A DNA stretch of 64,000 nt from NCBI RefSeq assembly GCF_004118675.1, contig NZ_SDHZ01000001.1, positions 2,728,001 to 2,792,000 on the forward strand. Reading direction: 5' to 3'. This stretch comes from Filimonas effusa (lineage in GTDB: Bacteria > Bacteroidota > Bacteroidia > Chitinophagales > Chitinophagaceae). The notes below the pieces were generated by a model. That model searched no databases and was not told the origin of the DNA. It saw only the letters and a program-made list of their open reading frames with translations. The position numbers and the translations under genes were made by a program. Below are positions 34,401-44,422 of the stretch, piece by piece. Numbering within the stretch: the first letter of the stretch is position 1; every line of letters begins with the position of its first letter.

Positions 34401-34898
34401 ATGTCATTAAAATATCGCATAGCAACACAAACCGACTTACCCAAAATTGTAGAGATCTATAACACAACCATTGCCTCCCGTGTCGTTACCGCCGATACAA
34501 CACCGGTAACAGTCAACGACAGACAACGCTGGTTCGAAGAACACAAGGGAAACCGCCCCTTATGGATGGTAGAAACAGAAGAAGGCGCCATCGTCGGCTG
34601 GCTGAGCTTCCAGTCGTTCTATGGACGTCCCGCTTATAATGCTACAGTAGAAATAAGTATTTACCTCGACCCCGCTTTCAGAGGCAAAGGCTATGGCAGG
34701 GAAGTGCTGCAATATGCAATGGACGCAGCCCCTGAACTAAAGATCAAAACCTTACTGGGATTCATTTTTGCTCATAACATACCAAGCCTGCAACTCTTCA
34801 AAAGTTACGGCTTCCGGGAATGGGCAAACCTCCCCAACATAGCCGAACTCGATGGCATAGAACGCAGTTTGATGATCCTCGGCAAACGCATTGACTGA
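34401..34898 (+). CDS. GNAT-family N-acetyltransferase (phosphinothricin-acetyltransferase-like)
   Basis: This 165-residue protein begins with IATQTDLPKIVEIYN and has the acetyl-CoA loop RGKGYG (94-99) and the C-terminal SLQLFKSYGFREWANLPNIAELDG, features of the phosphinothricin/methionine sulfone acetyltransferase group. The acceptor is unknown, likely an amino-acid-like amine. Co-transcription with the macro-domain gene is inferred from the 21-nt gap. Confidence 0.87.
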   Translation: MSLKYRIATQTDLPKIVEIYNTTIASRVVTADTTPVTVNDRQRWFEEHKGNRPLWMVETEEGAIVGWLSFQSFYGRPAYNATVEISIYLDPAFRGKGYGREVLQYAMDAAPELKIKTLLGFIFAHNIPSLQLFKSYGFREWANLPNIAELDGIERSLMILGKRID

Positions 34899-34970
34899 TC
34901 ACTGCGCAACAGCCCATCATCCCCCCGGGGCCAGCCTGATAATACGCCGGTCCCCGGGTAACAAGTCCGC

Positions 34971-35759
34971 TTAAAGACTCCCGGTCCTCCCCCCGTCCAC
35001 AGGCAGGTTTATACCATTGATATACCCCGCCGCAGGCGTACAAAGAAAGGCCACTGCAGCAGCCAGGTCTTCAGGCTCGCCCAGCCGGCCGGCAGGAATA
35101 GTAGCTTCCATTTTACCAACAATATCTTCAACAGGTACCCCTGCAGCGCTGGCTTGTTTACCAAAAAGAAAATCGAGACGGTCGGTTTTGGTATAACCCG
35201 GCAACACATTGTTGACAGTAATGCCGTCAGCAGCAATTTCGTTGGCAAGGGTCTTGGCCCAGCTGGCCACCGCCGCCCGTACGGTATTCGAGATCCCTAA
35301 CCCTGCTATCGGCTGTTTTACAGAAGTAGAAGTAATGTTAACAATACGCCCGAACTGCGCACGCTTCATTCCCGGTAACAATGTTTGCACCAGCAGATGA
35401 GCAGTGATAACCTGCGCCCTGAAAGCCTTCTCCAGCTCCAGTACATCAGTTTCAATAAGCAGTCCCGAAGGCGGGCCGCCGGTATTATTCACCAGTATCT
35501 CTATCTCCTGCCCCTTATCAAGTAAAGCCTTCACTTTTTGCTGCAACAACTGCGGCTCATTGGCGTCGGCCACAATATAACTATGCTGCTGCTGCCGGCT
35601 TGCGTCAAGCCCGGCAACAACCTGCTTCAGCTTTTCTTCATTACGGGCTAAAACAATCACATTTGCTCCAAGTAAAGCCAGTTCCGCAGCCACTGCGGCC
35701 CCCAGTCCCTGCGAGGCGCCGCCAACCAGGGCTGTTCTCTTGCTAAGGTTTGTATTCAT
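34971..35759 (-). CDS. SDR-family oxidoreductase lacking the usual Tyr-x3-Lys
   Basis: This 262-residue Rossmann protein has the cofactor loop GGASQGLG (13-20), VNNTGGPPSG (90-99), an active-site Ser in NITSTS (141-146) and the FabG-like end YINGINLPVDGG. At the catalytic position it reads SNTVR, so Tyr is Ser157 and Lys is Arg161. An NNxGGPxxG-type subgroup with this substitution exists in the SDR superfamily, so it need not be inactive, but its reaction is uncertain. It is 13 bp downstream of the lipoprotein gene on the same strand. Confidence 0.85.
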   Translation of the reverse strand: MNTNLSKRTALVGGASQGLGAAVAAELALLGANVIVLARNEEKLKQVVAGLDASRQQQHSYIVADANEPQLLQQKVKALLDKGQEIEILVNNTGGPPSGLLIETDVLELEKAFRAQVITAHLLVQTLLPGMKRAQFGRIVNITSTSVKQPIAGLGISNTVRAAVASWAKTLANEIAADGITVNNVLPGYTKTDRLDFLFGKQASAAGVPVEDIVGKMEATIPAGRLGEPEDLAAAVAFLCTPAAGYINGINLPVDGGRTGSL

Positions 35760-35772
35760 GATCTAAAGTTAA

Positions 35773-36273
35773 TTAACGAAGCCGCACCATAGCCTCACGC
35801 TCCGAAGGTGTAACCTCCGAAAGTAATTTCACATGCAACGCAACTTCCGTCCCCTGCTTTGTCCCCGACTTTTCAAGGTTCGCTACAAAATAATCCTGGT
35901 CAATCTTCCACATGGCGCCCGTAAGAGGATCTACCACAAGAAACCCAATAATACCGCCAAATAAAAGGTTGCCGAAATACCAGCCCTTTAAACTGAATTT
36001 AACGGGAATGACCTGCGTTTCATACCCTTCCTTCGAAACCTTGATCTTATAACTGCTGCGCGCAAAATAACCACGCCCCGCCTTTAGCTTAACCGCCATA
36101 GGACTTTTACCCGTGAACAAAGGAATATCATGTTCATCAACAATTACCACCGACGCTTTATCCGGATCGGTAGAAACAGAAACAGGATAGTTCGATTTAC
36201 TTACAATAGTGGCGCAGCCATAGAAGCAGCATACTAAAATGGCAGCCGGAACAACATAAAACAGCTTTTTCAT
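35773..36273 (-). CDS. Lipoprotein with PEGA-like domain
   Basis: The 166-residue protein has a lipoprotein signal (lipobox FYGC, Cys20). A PEGA-like beta domain follows (about 27-95: PVSVSTDPDKASVVI, GKSPMAVKLKAGRGYF, YKIKVSKEGYE), then a hydrophobic hairpin (GWYFGNLLFGGIIGFLVVDPLTGAMWKI). The start at 36273 puts the signal at the N-terminus; an upstream in-frame ATG would bury it. It is upstream of the SDR gene in the same direction. Function unknown. Confidence 0.82.
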   Translation of the reverse strand: MKKLFYVVPAAILVCCFYGCATIVSKSNYPVSVSTDPDKASVVIVDEHDIPLFTGKSPMAVKLKAGRGYFARSSYKIKVSKEGYETQVIPVKFSLKGWYFGNLLFGGIIGFLVVDPLTGAMWKIDQDYFVANLEKSGTKQGTEVALHVKLLSEVTPSEREAMVRLR

Positions 36274-36365
36274 GATTCTTGGAGTATTAAGGTTGAATTT
36301 GGTAAAAACGAATTTATGGATCAAAATTTGGAATTCACCTATTAGTTTCAAAGCAGCGAAATCTT

Positions 36366-36373
36366 TACATTTG
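36366..36373 (+). promoter_or_regulatory. -7 box upstream of the bifunctional nuclease gene
   Basis: TACATTTG matches TAnnTTTG exactly, 31 nt before the ATG at 36405. A -33 TTTG at the consensus distance is not visible. Confidence 0.5.
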
Positions 36374-36404
36374 CCAGAATTTAACATTTGCCGGACACCA
36401 GGAC

Positions 36405-37013
36405 ATGAAGAAAATAGAATTGGAAATAGTAGCCTTATCGCACAGTATTACCCAAACCCACTCCTACGCAGTGGTATTGGGTGAAGTCAATGGTTTGAGA
36501 AGGCTGCCTATCGTAATTGGTGGTTTTGAAGCACAGGCCATTGCTGTAGCGCTGGAGCATATGCATCCCAGCAGGCCCCTTACGCACGATCTCATGAAGA
36601 ATTTCATGAACGCTTTCAATGTAGAATTAATGGAAATCGTGATCAACGATCTCCAGGAAGGCATCTTTTTCTCCAAACTGGTATGCGTAAGCGAACACGA
36701 CACTGTTGAGATCGACAGCCGCACCAGCGATGCACTCGCATTGGCAGTCCGTTTCGGATGCCCCATTTACACCTACGATAATATCCTGGAAAGCGCAGGC
36801 ATCTTAATGGAAGATACCGGCAAAAAGAAAAAAACGGAACTGGAAGTAGAAGAACCAGTGGCCGCCGCCGGATCAACAGGCAGCGCTGCCCCACGCGAAG
36901 ACCTCAGCAACATGTCGCTCGAAGAACTCCAGACCCTTCTTACAGAAGTGCTGGAACAGGAAGACTATATCCGCGCCATCGCCATAAGGGACGAGTTGAA
37001 TAAAAGAAAATAA
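36405..37013 (+). CDS. Bifunctional nuclease-family protein (DUF151) with C-terminal UVR motif
   Basis: This 202-residue protein has the DUF151 domain (about 1-130: LEIVALSHSIT, LPIVIGGFEAQAIAVAL, IDSRTSDALALAVRFG) and a C-terminal UVR helical hairpin (about 168-202: SLEELQTLLTEVLEQEDYIRAIAIRDEL), separated by an acidic linker. The family has been described as having DNase and RNase activity; the biological role is not settled. Its stop overlaps the ispE start (TAATG), indicating translational coupling. Confidence 0.88.
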   Translation: MKKIELEIVALSHSITQTHSYAVVLGEVNGLRRLPIVIGGFEAQAIAVALEHMHPSRPLTHDLMKNFMNAFNVELMEIVINDLQEGIFFSKLVCVSEHDTVEIDSRTSDALALAVRFGCPIYTYDNILESAGILMEDTGKKKKTELEVEEPVAAAGSTGSAAPREDLSNMSLEELQTLLTEVLEQEDYIRAIAIRDELNKRK

Positions 37014-37858
37014 TGATTCTTTTCCCCAACTGTAAAATAAACCTGGGTTTAAGTATCCTGCGCAAACGCGCCGACGGTTATCACGACCTGGAAACGGTAT
37101 TTTATCCCATCCCGCTCCACGATGCGCTGGAGATCAATCCTCGAAGAACCAACCACTCCAATATACCGGAACAGCAGCTTCCGGAACTTACCGTTACAGG
37201 ATTATCCGTAGCAGGTGAAGCAAATGACAATTTATGCGTAAAAGCCTGGCAACTGCTTAAAGCCGATTATCCAAACCTTCCTGCTGTTAATATTCACCTG
37301 CACAAGGCCATCCCCATGGGGGCAGGCCTGGGCGGCGGCAGCGCCGATGGCGCCTACACCCTCCTGCTGCTCAACAAACAGTTCAAACTTAATCTAACCC
37401 GCGACCAGCTCCTTCACTACGCCCTGCAACTGGGAAGCGATTGCCCTTTTTTTATCTATAACCAGCCCTGCCTCGGCCTCGGACGCGGCGAAATCCTGCA
37501 ACCGGTTACGGTAGATTTGTCCGCCTACAAAATAATTATTGTAAATCCACGTATCCATATAAATACGGGATGGGCATTTCATCAGCTTACACCGGCCGAA
37601 CCGGAACACAGGATCGCCGATATCATTGCACAGCCCATAGATACATGGAAAAAATATCTAATTAACGATTTTGAAGAACCCGTTCTGCAAAATCACCCTG
37701 AATTGAGGGAAATAAAAGATAAATTTTACGAGTCTGGGGCCATTTACGCCGCAATGTCCGGATCAGGAAGCAGTTTTTTCGGAATCTTTGAATGTAACAA
37801 CGCTTTAAATTTTACATTTCCTGACCGCTATTTTTTCAAAGAATTGCAAAAAACCTAA
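37013..37858 (+). CDS. ispE: 4-(cytidine 5'-diphospho)-2-C-methyl-D-erythritol kinase
   Basis: IspE is a GHMP kinase that phosphorylates CDP-methylerythritol in the non-mevalonate isoprenoid pathway. The 281-residue protein has the substrate-site start FPNCKINLGLSILRKRADGYHDLETVF, the ATP-binding loop PMGAGLGGGSADGA (about 102-115), and a C-terminal AAMSGSGSSFFGIF. The start A of ATG is the last base of the upstream TAA stop. The frame is complete. Confidence 0.95.
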   Translation: MILFPNCKINLGLSILRKRADGYHDLETVFYPIPLHDALEINPRRTNHSNIPEQQLPELTVTGLSVAGEANDNLCVKAWQLLKADYPNLPAVNIHLHKAIPMGAGLGGGSADGAYTLLLLNKQFKLNLTRDQLLHYALQLGSDCPFFIYNQPCLGLGRGEILQPVTVDLSAYKIIIVNPRIHINTGWAFHQLTPAEPEHRIADIIAQPIDTWKKYLINDFEEPVLQNHPELREIKDKFYESGAIYAAMSGSGSSFFGIFECNNALNFTFPDRYFFKELQKT

Positions 37859-38023
37859 CGGTTGTTTGGCAATCATCCATCCAAAAAACGACTTCATTGA
37901 ATTTTTTCTAAAACAATTGAAAAAGAAATAAAAAATTTCAATTGTGCAATTCACCCCTTTTTATTAATTTTAGGCTACGCGATTGTCAGCTTTTTTTTCC
38001 ACCAATTAACATTCGATTGTATT

Positions 38024-41000
38024 ATGCCTGTACAAAACAGACATGAGGGGCTTTACGACCCATCCTTTGAGCATGACGCATGTGGTATCGGTTTTGTTGC
38101 CAATATTAAAGGAAACAAATCGCACCAGATTATCTCCGATGCACTGACGGTGCTGGAAAACATGGAGCACAGGGGCGCCTGTGGTTGTGAAAACAATACA
38201 GGTGACGGAGCTGGCATTATGATCCAGATGCCCCATGAATTCTTCTTCGACGAATGTATTAAACTAGGTGTCCATCTGCCCGCTTATGGGAAATATGCAG
38301 TTGGCGTGTTGTTTTTTCCTAAAGAAATACGTTTAAGAGAAGAATGCCGCGAGATCTTTAACCGCTCCGCAGAAAAGTTAGGACTGGAATTACTGGCCTA
38401 CCGGAAGGTACCCGTAAACACAAGCGACATCGGCGCTACCGCCCTATCGGTAGAACCTGAGATCGAGCATGTATTTATTGCCTGCCCCGACCACATCAGC
38501 AATCCCGAAGATTTTGAACGTAAGTTGTTCGTATTGCGGAACTACGCCAGCCATACCATTAACAACACCGTTAAAAAAGATCCTATCGGATTCTATGTAG
38601 CATCCCTGTCCTATAAAACAGTGGTCTACAAAGGACAACTTACCAGCGGTCAGGTACGGAACTACTTCAACGACCTCAGCAACAAACGTGTAGTATCGGC
38701 CTTCGGCCTGGTACACTCCCGTTTCGCTACCAACACGTTCCCCTCCTGGAAACTGGCACAGCCTTTCCGCTACATTGCGCACAACGGAGAGATCAACACA
38801 CTGCAAGGCAACCTCAACTGGCTTAAAACCAGCGAAAACGGGTTCACCTCCCCCTTCTTCTCCAAAGAAGAAATGGATATGGTACTACCCATTGTCATGA
38901 GCGAACAATCCGACTCCGCCTGCCTCGACAATATGATCGAGCTGCTGACGCTTACCGGACGCTCTCTGCCGCATGTAATGATGATGCTCATACCCGAAGC
39001 CTGGGATGGCAACGAACACATGGATGCCACTAAAAAAGCATTCTATGAGTACCACGCCACCATGATGGAACCCTGGGACGGACCAGCGTCTATCTCGTTT
39101 ACCAATGGCAAGATGATCGGCGCTACTTTAGACAGGAACGGCTTACGCCCATCCCGCTACTGTGTTACCAACGACGATCGCGTGATCATGGCATCAGAAA
39201 CAGGCGCCCTCCCCGTAGACCCCGCTACCATCATCGAAAACGGCCGCTTACAGCCAGGCAAAATGTTCGTGGTAGACATGGAACAGGGACGTATCATCAG
39301 CGATACCGAATTAAAACAAACCATCTGCAGCCAGAAACCTTACGCAGAATGGCTCAACAAATACAAGATCAGGCTCGAAGAGCTACCCGAACCACGTGTG
39401 CTCTTCACCCACCTCGAATCTGACCAGATCTTTAAATACCAGAAAGCCTTCGGTTATTCCACAGAAGACCTCGATACCATCATCGCACCAATGGCGGTAG
39501 ATGGCAAAGAACCCATCGGCTCCATGGGCACCGATGCCCCGCTGGCAGTATTGAGCGACCAGCCACAGCATTTAAGCCATTATTTCAAACAACTGTTTGC
39601 ACAGGTGACCAACCCGCCTATCGACCCCATCAGGGAACGTATGGTAATGTCGCTGGCCACCTTCGTAGGTAATAACGGCAACCTGCTGGTAGAAGACCCG
39701 CTGACCTGCCACTCCGTGGTATTGAAACACCCCGTTTTAAACAACCACGAATTAGAGAAACTGAGAAGCATTGATACCGGCATTTTCCAGGCCAAAACGT
39801 TACAGACATACTTCCGCGCAAACGGGAAACCAGGAGCGCTGAAAGCAGGCATAGAACGCCTCTGCCGTTACGCCGTAGACGCCGTTAATGACGGATTTGA
39901 AGTGATCATCCTGTCCGACAGGGCGATCGATAGCGACCACGCGCCTATTCCAATGCTGCTCGCCGTATCAGCCGTACACCACCACCTCATCCGCAAAGGC
40001 CTGCGCAGCCAGATTGGCATCGTAGTGGAAGCAGGAGACGTTTGGGAGGTACATCACTTCGCATGCCTTATCGGTTTTGGCGCAACAGCCATCAACCCTT
40101 ATCTCGCATTATCTTCTATCAGGGACATGCAGCTCAGCGGTAAACTTCAAACCACGCTCGATCATGAACAACTGAAGAAAAACTATATCAAAGCCGTTTG
40201 CGAAGGCCTGCTGAAAGTGTTCTCCAAAATGGGGATCTCTACCCTGCAATCGTACCAGGGAGCGCAGATCTTCGAGATCATAGGCATCAACAGGGAAGTA
40301 GTAGACAAATATTTCACCAACGCCACCTCACGTATCGAAGGACTTGGCCTGGATGAAATTGCACGCGAAACCCTCGCCAAACATAACCTGGCGTTCAGCC
40401 GTACCGAAATCCCGGTAGACCGTTTGCCCGTAGGCGGCTTGTATCAATGGAAACGCAAAGGCGAATTCCACCTGTTCAACCCGCAAACCATCCACCTGCT
40501 GCAACACGCTACTAAAACAGGTGACTATACCACGTTTAAAAAGTACACCAAACTGGTTAATGACCAGAGCGAAAGAGCAGCAACCTTACGCAGCCTGTTC
40601 CAGTTTAAAAGAACAAGGCCTTCTATTTCAATCGACGAAGTAGAACCTGCAGAAGGTATTTATAAACGCTTCGCTACCGGCGCCATGAGCTTTGGTTCCA
40701 TATCATGGGAAGCACATACCACCCTGGCGATAGCAATGAACCGCCTCGGAGGCAAAAGCAATACCGGCGAAGGCGGTGAAGATGAACAACGTTACAACCT
40801 GTTGCCCAACGGCGACTCTATGCGTTCTGCCATCAAGCAGGTAGCATCCGCACGTTTCGGCGTAACAAGCCAGTACCTCACCGAAGCAGACGAACTGCAG
40901 ATCAAAATGGCGCAGGGAGCCAAGCCCGGTGAAGGTGGTCAGCTGCCCGGCCATAAAGTGGATGACTGGATCGGTAAAACACGTCACTCTACTCCCGGCG

Positions 41001-42550
41001 TAGGTCTTATCTCTCCGCCGCCACACCACGATATTTACTCTATCGAAGACCTGGCACAGCTGATCTTCGACCTCAAGAATGCAAACCGCGCAGCACGCAT
41101 CAACGTGAAACTGGTAAGTAAAGCAGGTGTAGGCACAATCGCGGCAGGTGTGGCAAAAGCCAAAGCCGATGTTATCCTCATCGCAGGTCACGATGGCGGT
41201 ACCGGCGCCTCGCCCATCAGCTCCATCAAACACGCCGGTCTGCCTTGGGAACTCGGTCTTGCCGAAACCCATCAAACACTGGTAAGAAACAAACTCCGTA
41301 GCCGCGTGGTAGTGCAGGCCGATGGCCAGATGAAAACCGGCCGCGACATAGCCATCGCAGCCTTACTGGGTGCCGAAGAATGGGGCGTAGCTACAGCGGC
41401 CCTGGTAGTAGAAGGTTGTATCATGATGCGTAAGTGCCACCTGAATACCTGCCCCGTAGGCGTTGCCACCCAGGACCCGGAATTACGCAGCAGGTTTAGC
41501 GGCGATCCCGAACACGTGATCAACTTCTTCAAATTCATAGTGCAGGAATTACGTGAGATCATGGCGGAACTGGGCTACAAAACAGTGAACGAAATGGTAG
41601 GCCAGGTAGAAAACCTCGAAATGCGTGATAATATCACCCACTGGAAGACCAGCAAGATCAACCTGTCACCCGTTCTTTATAAAGAACCGGCTTCCGAATA
41701 TACCGGCCTCTACAACCAGGAATCACAGGATCATGGCATCGCCGATGTACTCGACTGGAAACTCCTCGAAGCAGCAAAACCCGCACTTGAGAAGAAAGAA
41801 AAAGTGACTGCATCTTTCAATATCAGGAATACAGACCGCACAATAGGCACGATATTATCGAACGAGATCACCAAACGCTACAAAGCCGAAGGTTTACCCG
41901 ATACTACCATCCACTTCAAGTACACAGGTACTGCCGGTCAAAGCTTTGCAGCTTTCAATACCAAAGGCATTACACACGAACTCGAGGGCGACGCCAACGA
42001 CTACTTTGGCAAAGGCTTGAGCGGATCTAAACTGATCGTTTATCCTTCTAAAAAAGCTTCTTTCAAACCCGAAGACAATATCATCATTGGTAACACAGCA
42101 TTTTACGGTGCAACCAGCGGCGAAGCATATATCCGCGGTAAAGCGGGTGAACGCTTTTGTGTAAGGAACTCGGGCGCTAAAGTGGTAGTGGAAGGCGTAG
42201 GCGATCACGGCTGCGAATACATGACAGGCGGCGTTGCCGTAGTGTTAGGCCCCACAGGAAGAAACTTTGGAGCCGGCATGAGCGGCGGTATCGCTTTTGT
42301 ATACGACGTAACAGGCAACTTCGCTTCGCTGTGTAATACTGAAATGGTAGATCTCGATCCGCTCGATCACGAAGACGCAGCATTGCTGAAACAAATGATC
42401 ACACAGCACTATAACACAACCGGAAGTACAGTAGCGAAATTCGTGCTCGACGACTTCGAAAGTCAGTTACACCATTTCCTGAAAGTATTCCCGAGAGACT
42501 ACAAAGCTGTATTGCAGACACAGAAAACCAAAACTGAAATTCAAAAGTAA
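38024..42550 (+). CDS. gltB: Glutamate synthase (NADPH) large subunit
   Basis: GltB transfers the amide of glutamine to 2-oxoglutarate, giving two glutamates. The 1508-residue protein has an N-terminal class II amidotransferase whose catalytic Cys20 (DACGIGF) is exposed after removal of a 19-residue propeptide. A central domain and an FMN-binding TIM barrel with the 3Fe-4S cysteine set (MMRKCHLNTCPVGVAT) follow, and then the C-terminal beta-helix GXGXG domain (GDHGCEYMTGG). Length and order are standard. It forms an operon with gltD 69 nt downstream. The AT-rich upstream region has no clear TAnnTTTG box. Confidence 0.97.
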   Translation: MPVQNRHEGLYDPSFEHDACGIGFVANIKGNKSHQIISDALTVLENMEHRGACGCENNTGDGAGIMIQMPHEFFFDECIKLGVHLPAYGKYAVGVLFFPKEIRLREECREIFNRSAEKLGLELLAYRKVPVNTSDIGATALSVEPEIEHVFIACPDHISNPEDFERKLFVLRNYASHTINNTVKKDPIGFYVASLSYKTVVYKGQLTSGQVRNYFNDLSNKRVVSAFGLVHSRFATNTFPSWKLAQPFRYIAHNGEINTLQGNLNWLKTSENGFTSPFFSKEEMDMVLPIVMSEQSDSACLDNMIELLTLTGRSLPHVMMMLIPEAWDGNEHMDATKKAFYEYHATMMEPWDGPASISFTNGKMIGATLDRNGLRPSRYCVTNDDRVIMASETGALPVDPATIIENGRLQPGKMFVVDMEQGRIISDTELKQTICSQKPYAEWLNKYKIRLEELPEPRVLFTHLESDQIFKYQKAFGYSTEDLDTIIAPMAVDGKEPIGSMGTDAPLAVLSDQPQHLSHYFKQLFAQVTNPPIDPIRERMVMSLATFVGNNGNLLVEDPLTCHSVVLKHPVLNNHELEKLRSIDTGIFQAKTLQTYFRANGKPGALKAGIERLCRYAVDAVNDGFEVIILSDRAIDSDHAPIPMLLAVSAVHHHLIRKGLRSQIGIVVEAGDVWEVHHFACLIGFGATAINPYLALSSIRDMQLSGKLQTTLDHEQLKKNYIKAVCEGLLKVFSKMGISTLQSYQGAQIFEIIGINREVVDKYFTNATSRIEGLGLDEIARETLAKHNLAFSRTEIPVDRLPVGGLYQWKRKGEFHLFNPQTIHLLQHATKTGDYTTFKKYTKLVNDQSERAATLRSLFQFKRTRPSISIDEVEPAEGIYKRFATGAMSFGSISWEAHTTLAIAMNRLGGKSNTGEGGEDEQRYNLLPNGDSMRSAIKQVASARFGVTSQYLTEADELQIKMAQGAKPGEGGQLPGHKVDDWIGKTRHSTPGVGLISPPPHHDIYSIEDLAQLIFDLKNANRAARINVKLVSKAGVGTIAAGVAKAKADVILIAGHDGGTGASPISSIKHAGLPWELGLAETHQTLVRNKLRSRVVVQADGQMKTGRDIAIAALLGAEEWGVATAALVVEGCIMMRKCHLNTCPVGVATQDPELRSRFSGDPEHVINFFKFIVQELREIMAELGYKTVNEMVGQVENLEMRDNITHWKTSKINLSPVLYKEPASEYTGLYNQESQDHGIADVLDWKLLEAAKPALEKKEKVTASFNIRNTDRTIGTILSNEITKRYKAEGLPDTTIHFKYTGTAGQSFAAFNTKGITHELEGDANDYFGKGLSGSKLIVYPSKKASFKPEDNIIIGNTAFYGATSGEAYIRGKAGERFCVRNSGAKVVVEGVGDHGCEYMTGGVAVVLGPTGRNFGAGMSGGIAFVYDVTGNFASLCNTEMVDLDPLDHEDAALLKQMITQHYNTTGSTVAKFVLDDFESQLHHFLKVFPRDYKAVLQTQKTKTEIQK

Positions 42551-42619
42551 GCTATAGGTACAAGCCATGCTTTCAAGCACCTTTCACCTTTTACTTTATA
42601 CTTTTTAATAAAGAAAAAC

Positions 42620-44095
42620 ATGGGTAAACCAACCGGTTTTTTAGAATTTACCAGGGAGCTGCCGTCCAAAACTGCTGCGGCAGACCGTGTGAAGAATTAT
42701 GGAGAATTTGTTCAGCGCTTCAGCAATGAAAAACTGAATGAACAGGCAGCCCGTTGTATGAACTGCGGCGTACCTTTTTGTCATAGCGGTTGCCCTTTAG
42801 GCAACGTCATCCCTGAGTTTAATGATGCCGTGTATCGCAAAAGCTGGAAAGAAGCTTACGAGATACTTAGCTCTACAAATAATTTCCCTGAATTCACAGG
42901 ACGTATCTGCCCTGCCCCTTGCGAAAGCGCTTGTGTACTGGGTATTAACCAACCACCCATCACCATCGAGGAAATAGAAAAGCATATCATAGAAATTGCT
43001 TTTGAAAACGGACTGGTTAAACCACGCAAACCCAACGTTCGCACCGGCAAGAAGATAGCAGTAGTAGGCTCAGGCCCTGCAGGACTTGCAGCAGCAGCAC
43101 AATTAAACTATGCAGGTCATAACGTCACCGTATTCGAACGCGACAACAAACCAGGTGGCCTGCTGCGCTACGGTATCCCCGATTTCAAATTGGAGAAAAC
43201 AGTGATCGACAGGCGTATCGGCTTAATGGAAGAAGAAGGCATCATCTTCAACTGCAACGCCAATGTGGGCGTAAACATCAGTGTAAACGACCTGTTACGC
43301 GAATACCATGCAATAGTACTGGCAGGCGGATCTACTGTTCCCAGAGACCTTCCTGCTACAGGCCGCGCCCTCAAAGGCGTTCACTTCGCTATGGATTTCC
43401 TGAAACAACAGAACCAGCGTGTTGCCGGCGAGCCGATCACTGTAGAAGAAATAAAAGCAACAGGTAAAAATGTGATCGTGATAGGCGGTGGCGACACCGG
43501 CAGCGATTGTGTAGGTACATCAAACAGACATGGCGCCGCTTCCGTAACGCAATTTGAGTTGTTACCAAAACCATCCGCTACACGTACACCTTTCATGCCC
43601 TGGCCTACCTACCCGATGATCCTGAAAGTATCCTCTTCACACGAAGAAGGCTGCGAACGTCATTGGGCTATTGCTACCAAAGCGTTTGTAGGTAACGACA
43701 AAGGCGAATTAACTGCTTTGAAAGTGGTAGACCTCGAATGGAAGATCGCCGAAGACGGCCGCCCCGCACAGTTTGTTGAAATAGCAGGAAGCGAGCGTAC
43801 ATTACCTTGCGAACTGGCCTTGCTGGCAATGGGCTTCGTTCATGCACAGCACGAAGGAATGATCAAACAACTGGGAGTAGATACCGACGACCGTGGCAAT
43901 GTAAAAGCCGGCGAACGGGAGTTCCAAACCAATATCAACAAAATATTCGCCTGTGGCGATATGCGCCGCGGACAATCTCTCGTAGTTTGGGCCATCAGCG
44001 AAGGCCGCGAATGCGCCAGAAAGGTCGATGAATTTCTAATGGGAACTTCCCTCCTCGAAACCAAAGACGCATCACTCTTACAGGCAGTCTTATAG
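42620..44095 (+). CDS. gltD: Glutamate synthase small subunit
   Basis: GltD passes electrons from NADPH through FAD and 4Fe-4S clusters to GltB. The 491-residue protein has the N-terminal cysteine clusters CMNCGVPFCHSGCPLGN and RICPAPCESACVLG, an FAD-binding GSGPAGLAAA, and an NADP-binding GGGDTGSDC. It ends with the FACGDMRRGQSLVVWAI region. It is co-transcribed with gltB and ends at the 44132-44158 terminator. Confidence 0.97.
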   Translation: MGKPTGFLEFTRELPSKTAAADRVKNYGEFVQRFSNEKLNEQAARCMNCGVPFCHSGCPLGNVIPEFNDAVYRKSWKEAYEILSSTNNFPEFTGRICPAPCESACVLGINQPPITIEEIEKHIIEIAFENGLVKPRKPNVRTGKKIAVVGSGPAGLAAAAQLNYAGHNVTVFERDNKPGGLLRYGIPDFKLEKTVIDRRIGLMEEEGIIFNCNANVGVNISVNDLLREYHAIVLAGGSTVPRDLPATGRALKGVHFAMDFLKQQNQRVAGEPITVEEIKATGKNVIVIGGGDTGSDCVGTSNRHGAASVTQFELLPKPSATRTPFMPWPTYPMILKVSSSHEEGCERHWAIATKAFVGNDKGELTALKVVDLEWKIAEDGRPAQFVEIAGSERTLPCELALLAMGFVHAQHEGMIKQLGVDTDDRGNVKAGEREFQTNINKIFACGDMRRGQSLVVWAISEGRECARKVDEFLMGTSLLETKDASLLQAVL

Positions 44096-44131
44096 AATCC
44101 GGAGTTTACCCCGAATTAAAAAACTACCAGA

Positions 44132-44158
44132 AACCATCACGAAAGTGATGGTTTTTTT
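44132..44158 (+). terminator. Terminator of gltBD
   Basis: AACCATCAC (44132-44140), GAAA tetraloop, and GTGATGGTT (44145-44153) form a perfect 9-bp stem followed by a T run. Confidence 0.9.
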
Positions 44159-44422
44159 ATTTATCGCCTACAACAAAGCCAGAAATAAATTAAGATAATT
44201 TATAATTTATTTTATTCATCAAAACAGCCATTCTTATAGATAAAATTGAAAATTCTGAACTTACAGATTTACACTCAATTTTATGCCTCAAACAGCTGTG
44301 TATTAAATACATATACTATCATATAATACAAAATAATATTTAAAAAATACTTTAGTATATCTCTAAATAATCGTATTTTTATTTAAACGACATCATATTT
44401 ATTTAAAACTAATCTAACACTT
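44159..44422 (+). promoter_or_regulatory. AT-rich regulatory region upstream of amt
   Basis: No gene is present. The stretch is far more AT-rich than its surroundings, as expected for a promoter region. Imperfect -7-like boxes (TACTTTAG near 44348, TATTTTTA near 44375) occur, but no exact TAnnTTTG match, so the start of transcription is unknown. Confidence 0.4.

Noticed and set aside
38024-38057. Alternative start for gltB downstream of the annotated ATG
   Set aside because: The 19-residue propeptide before Cys20 is expected in this family, so the annotated start is kept.
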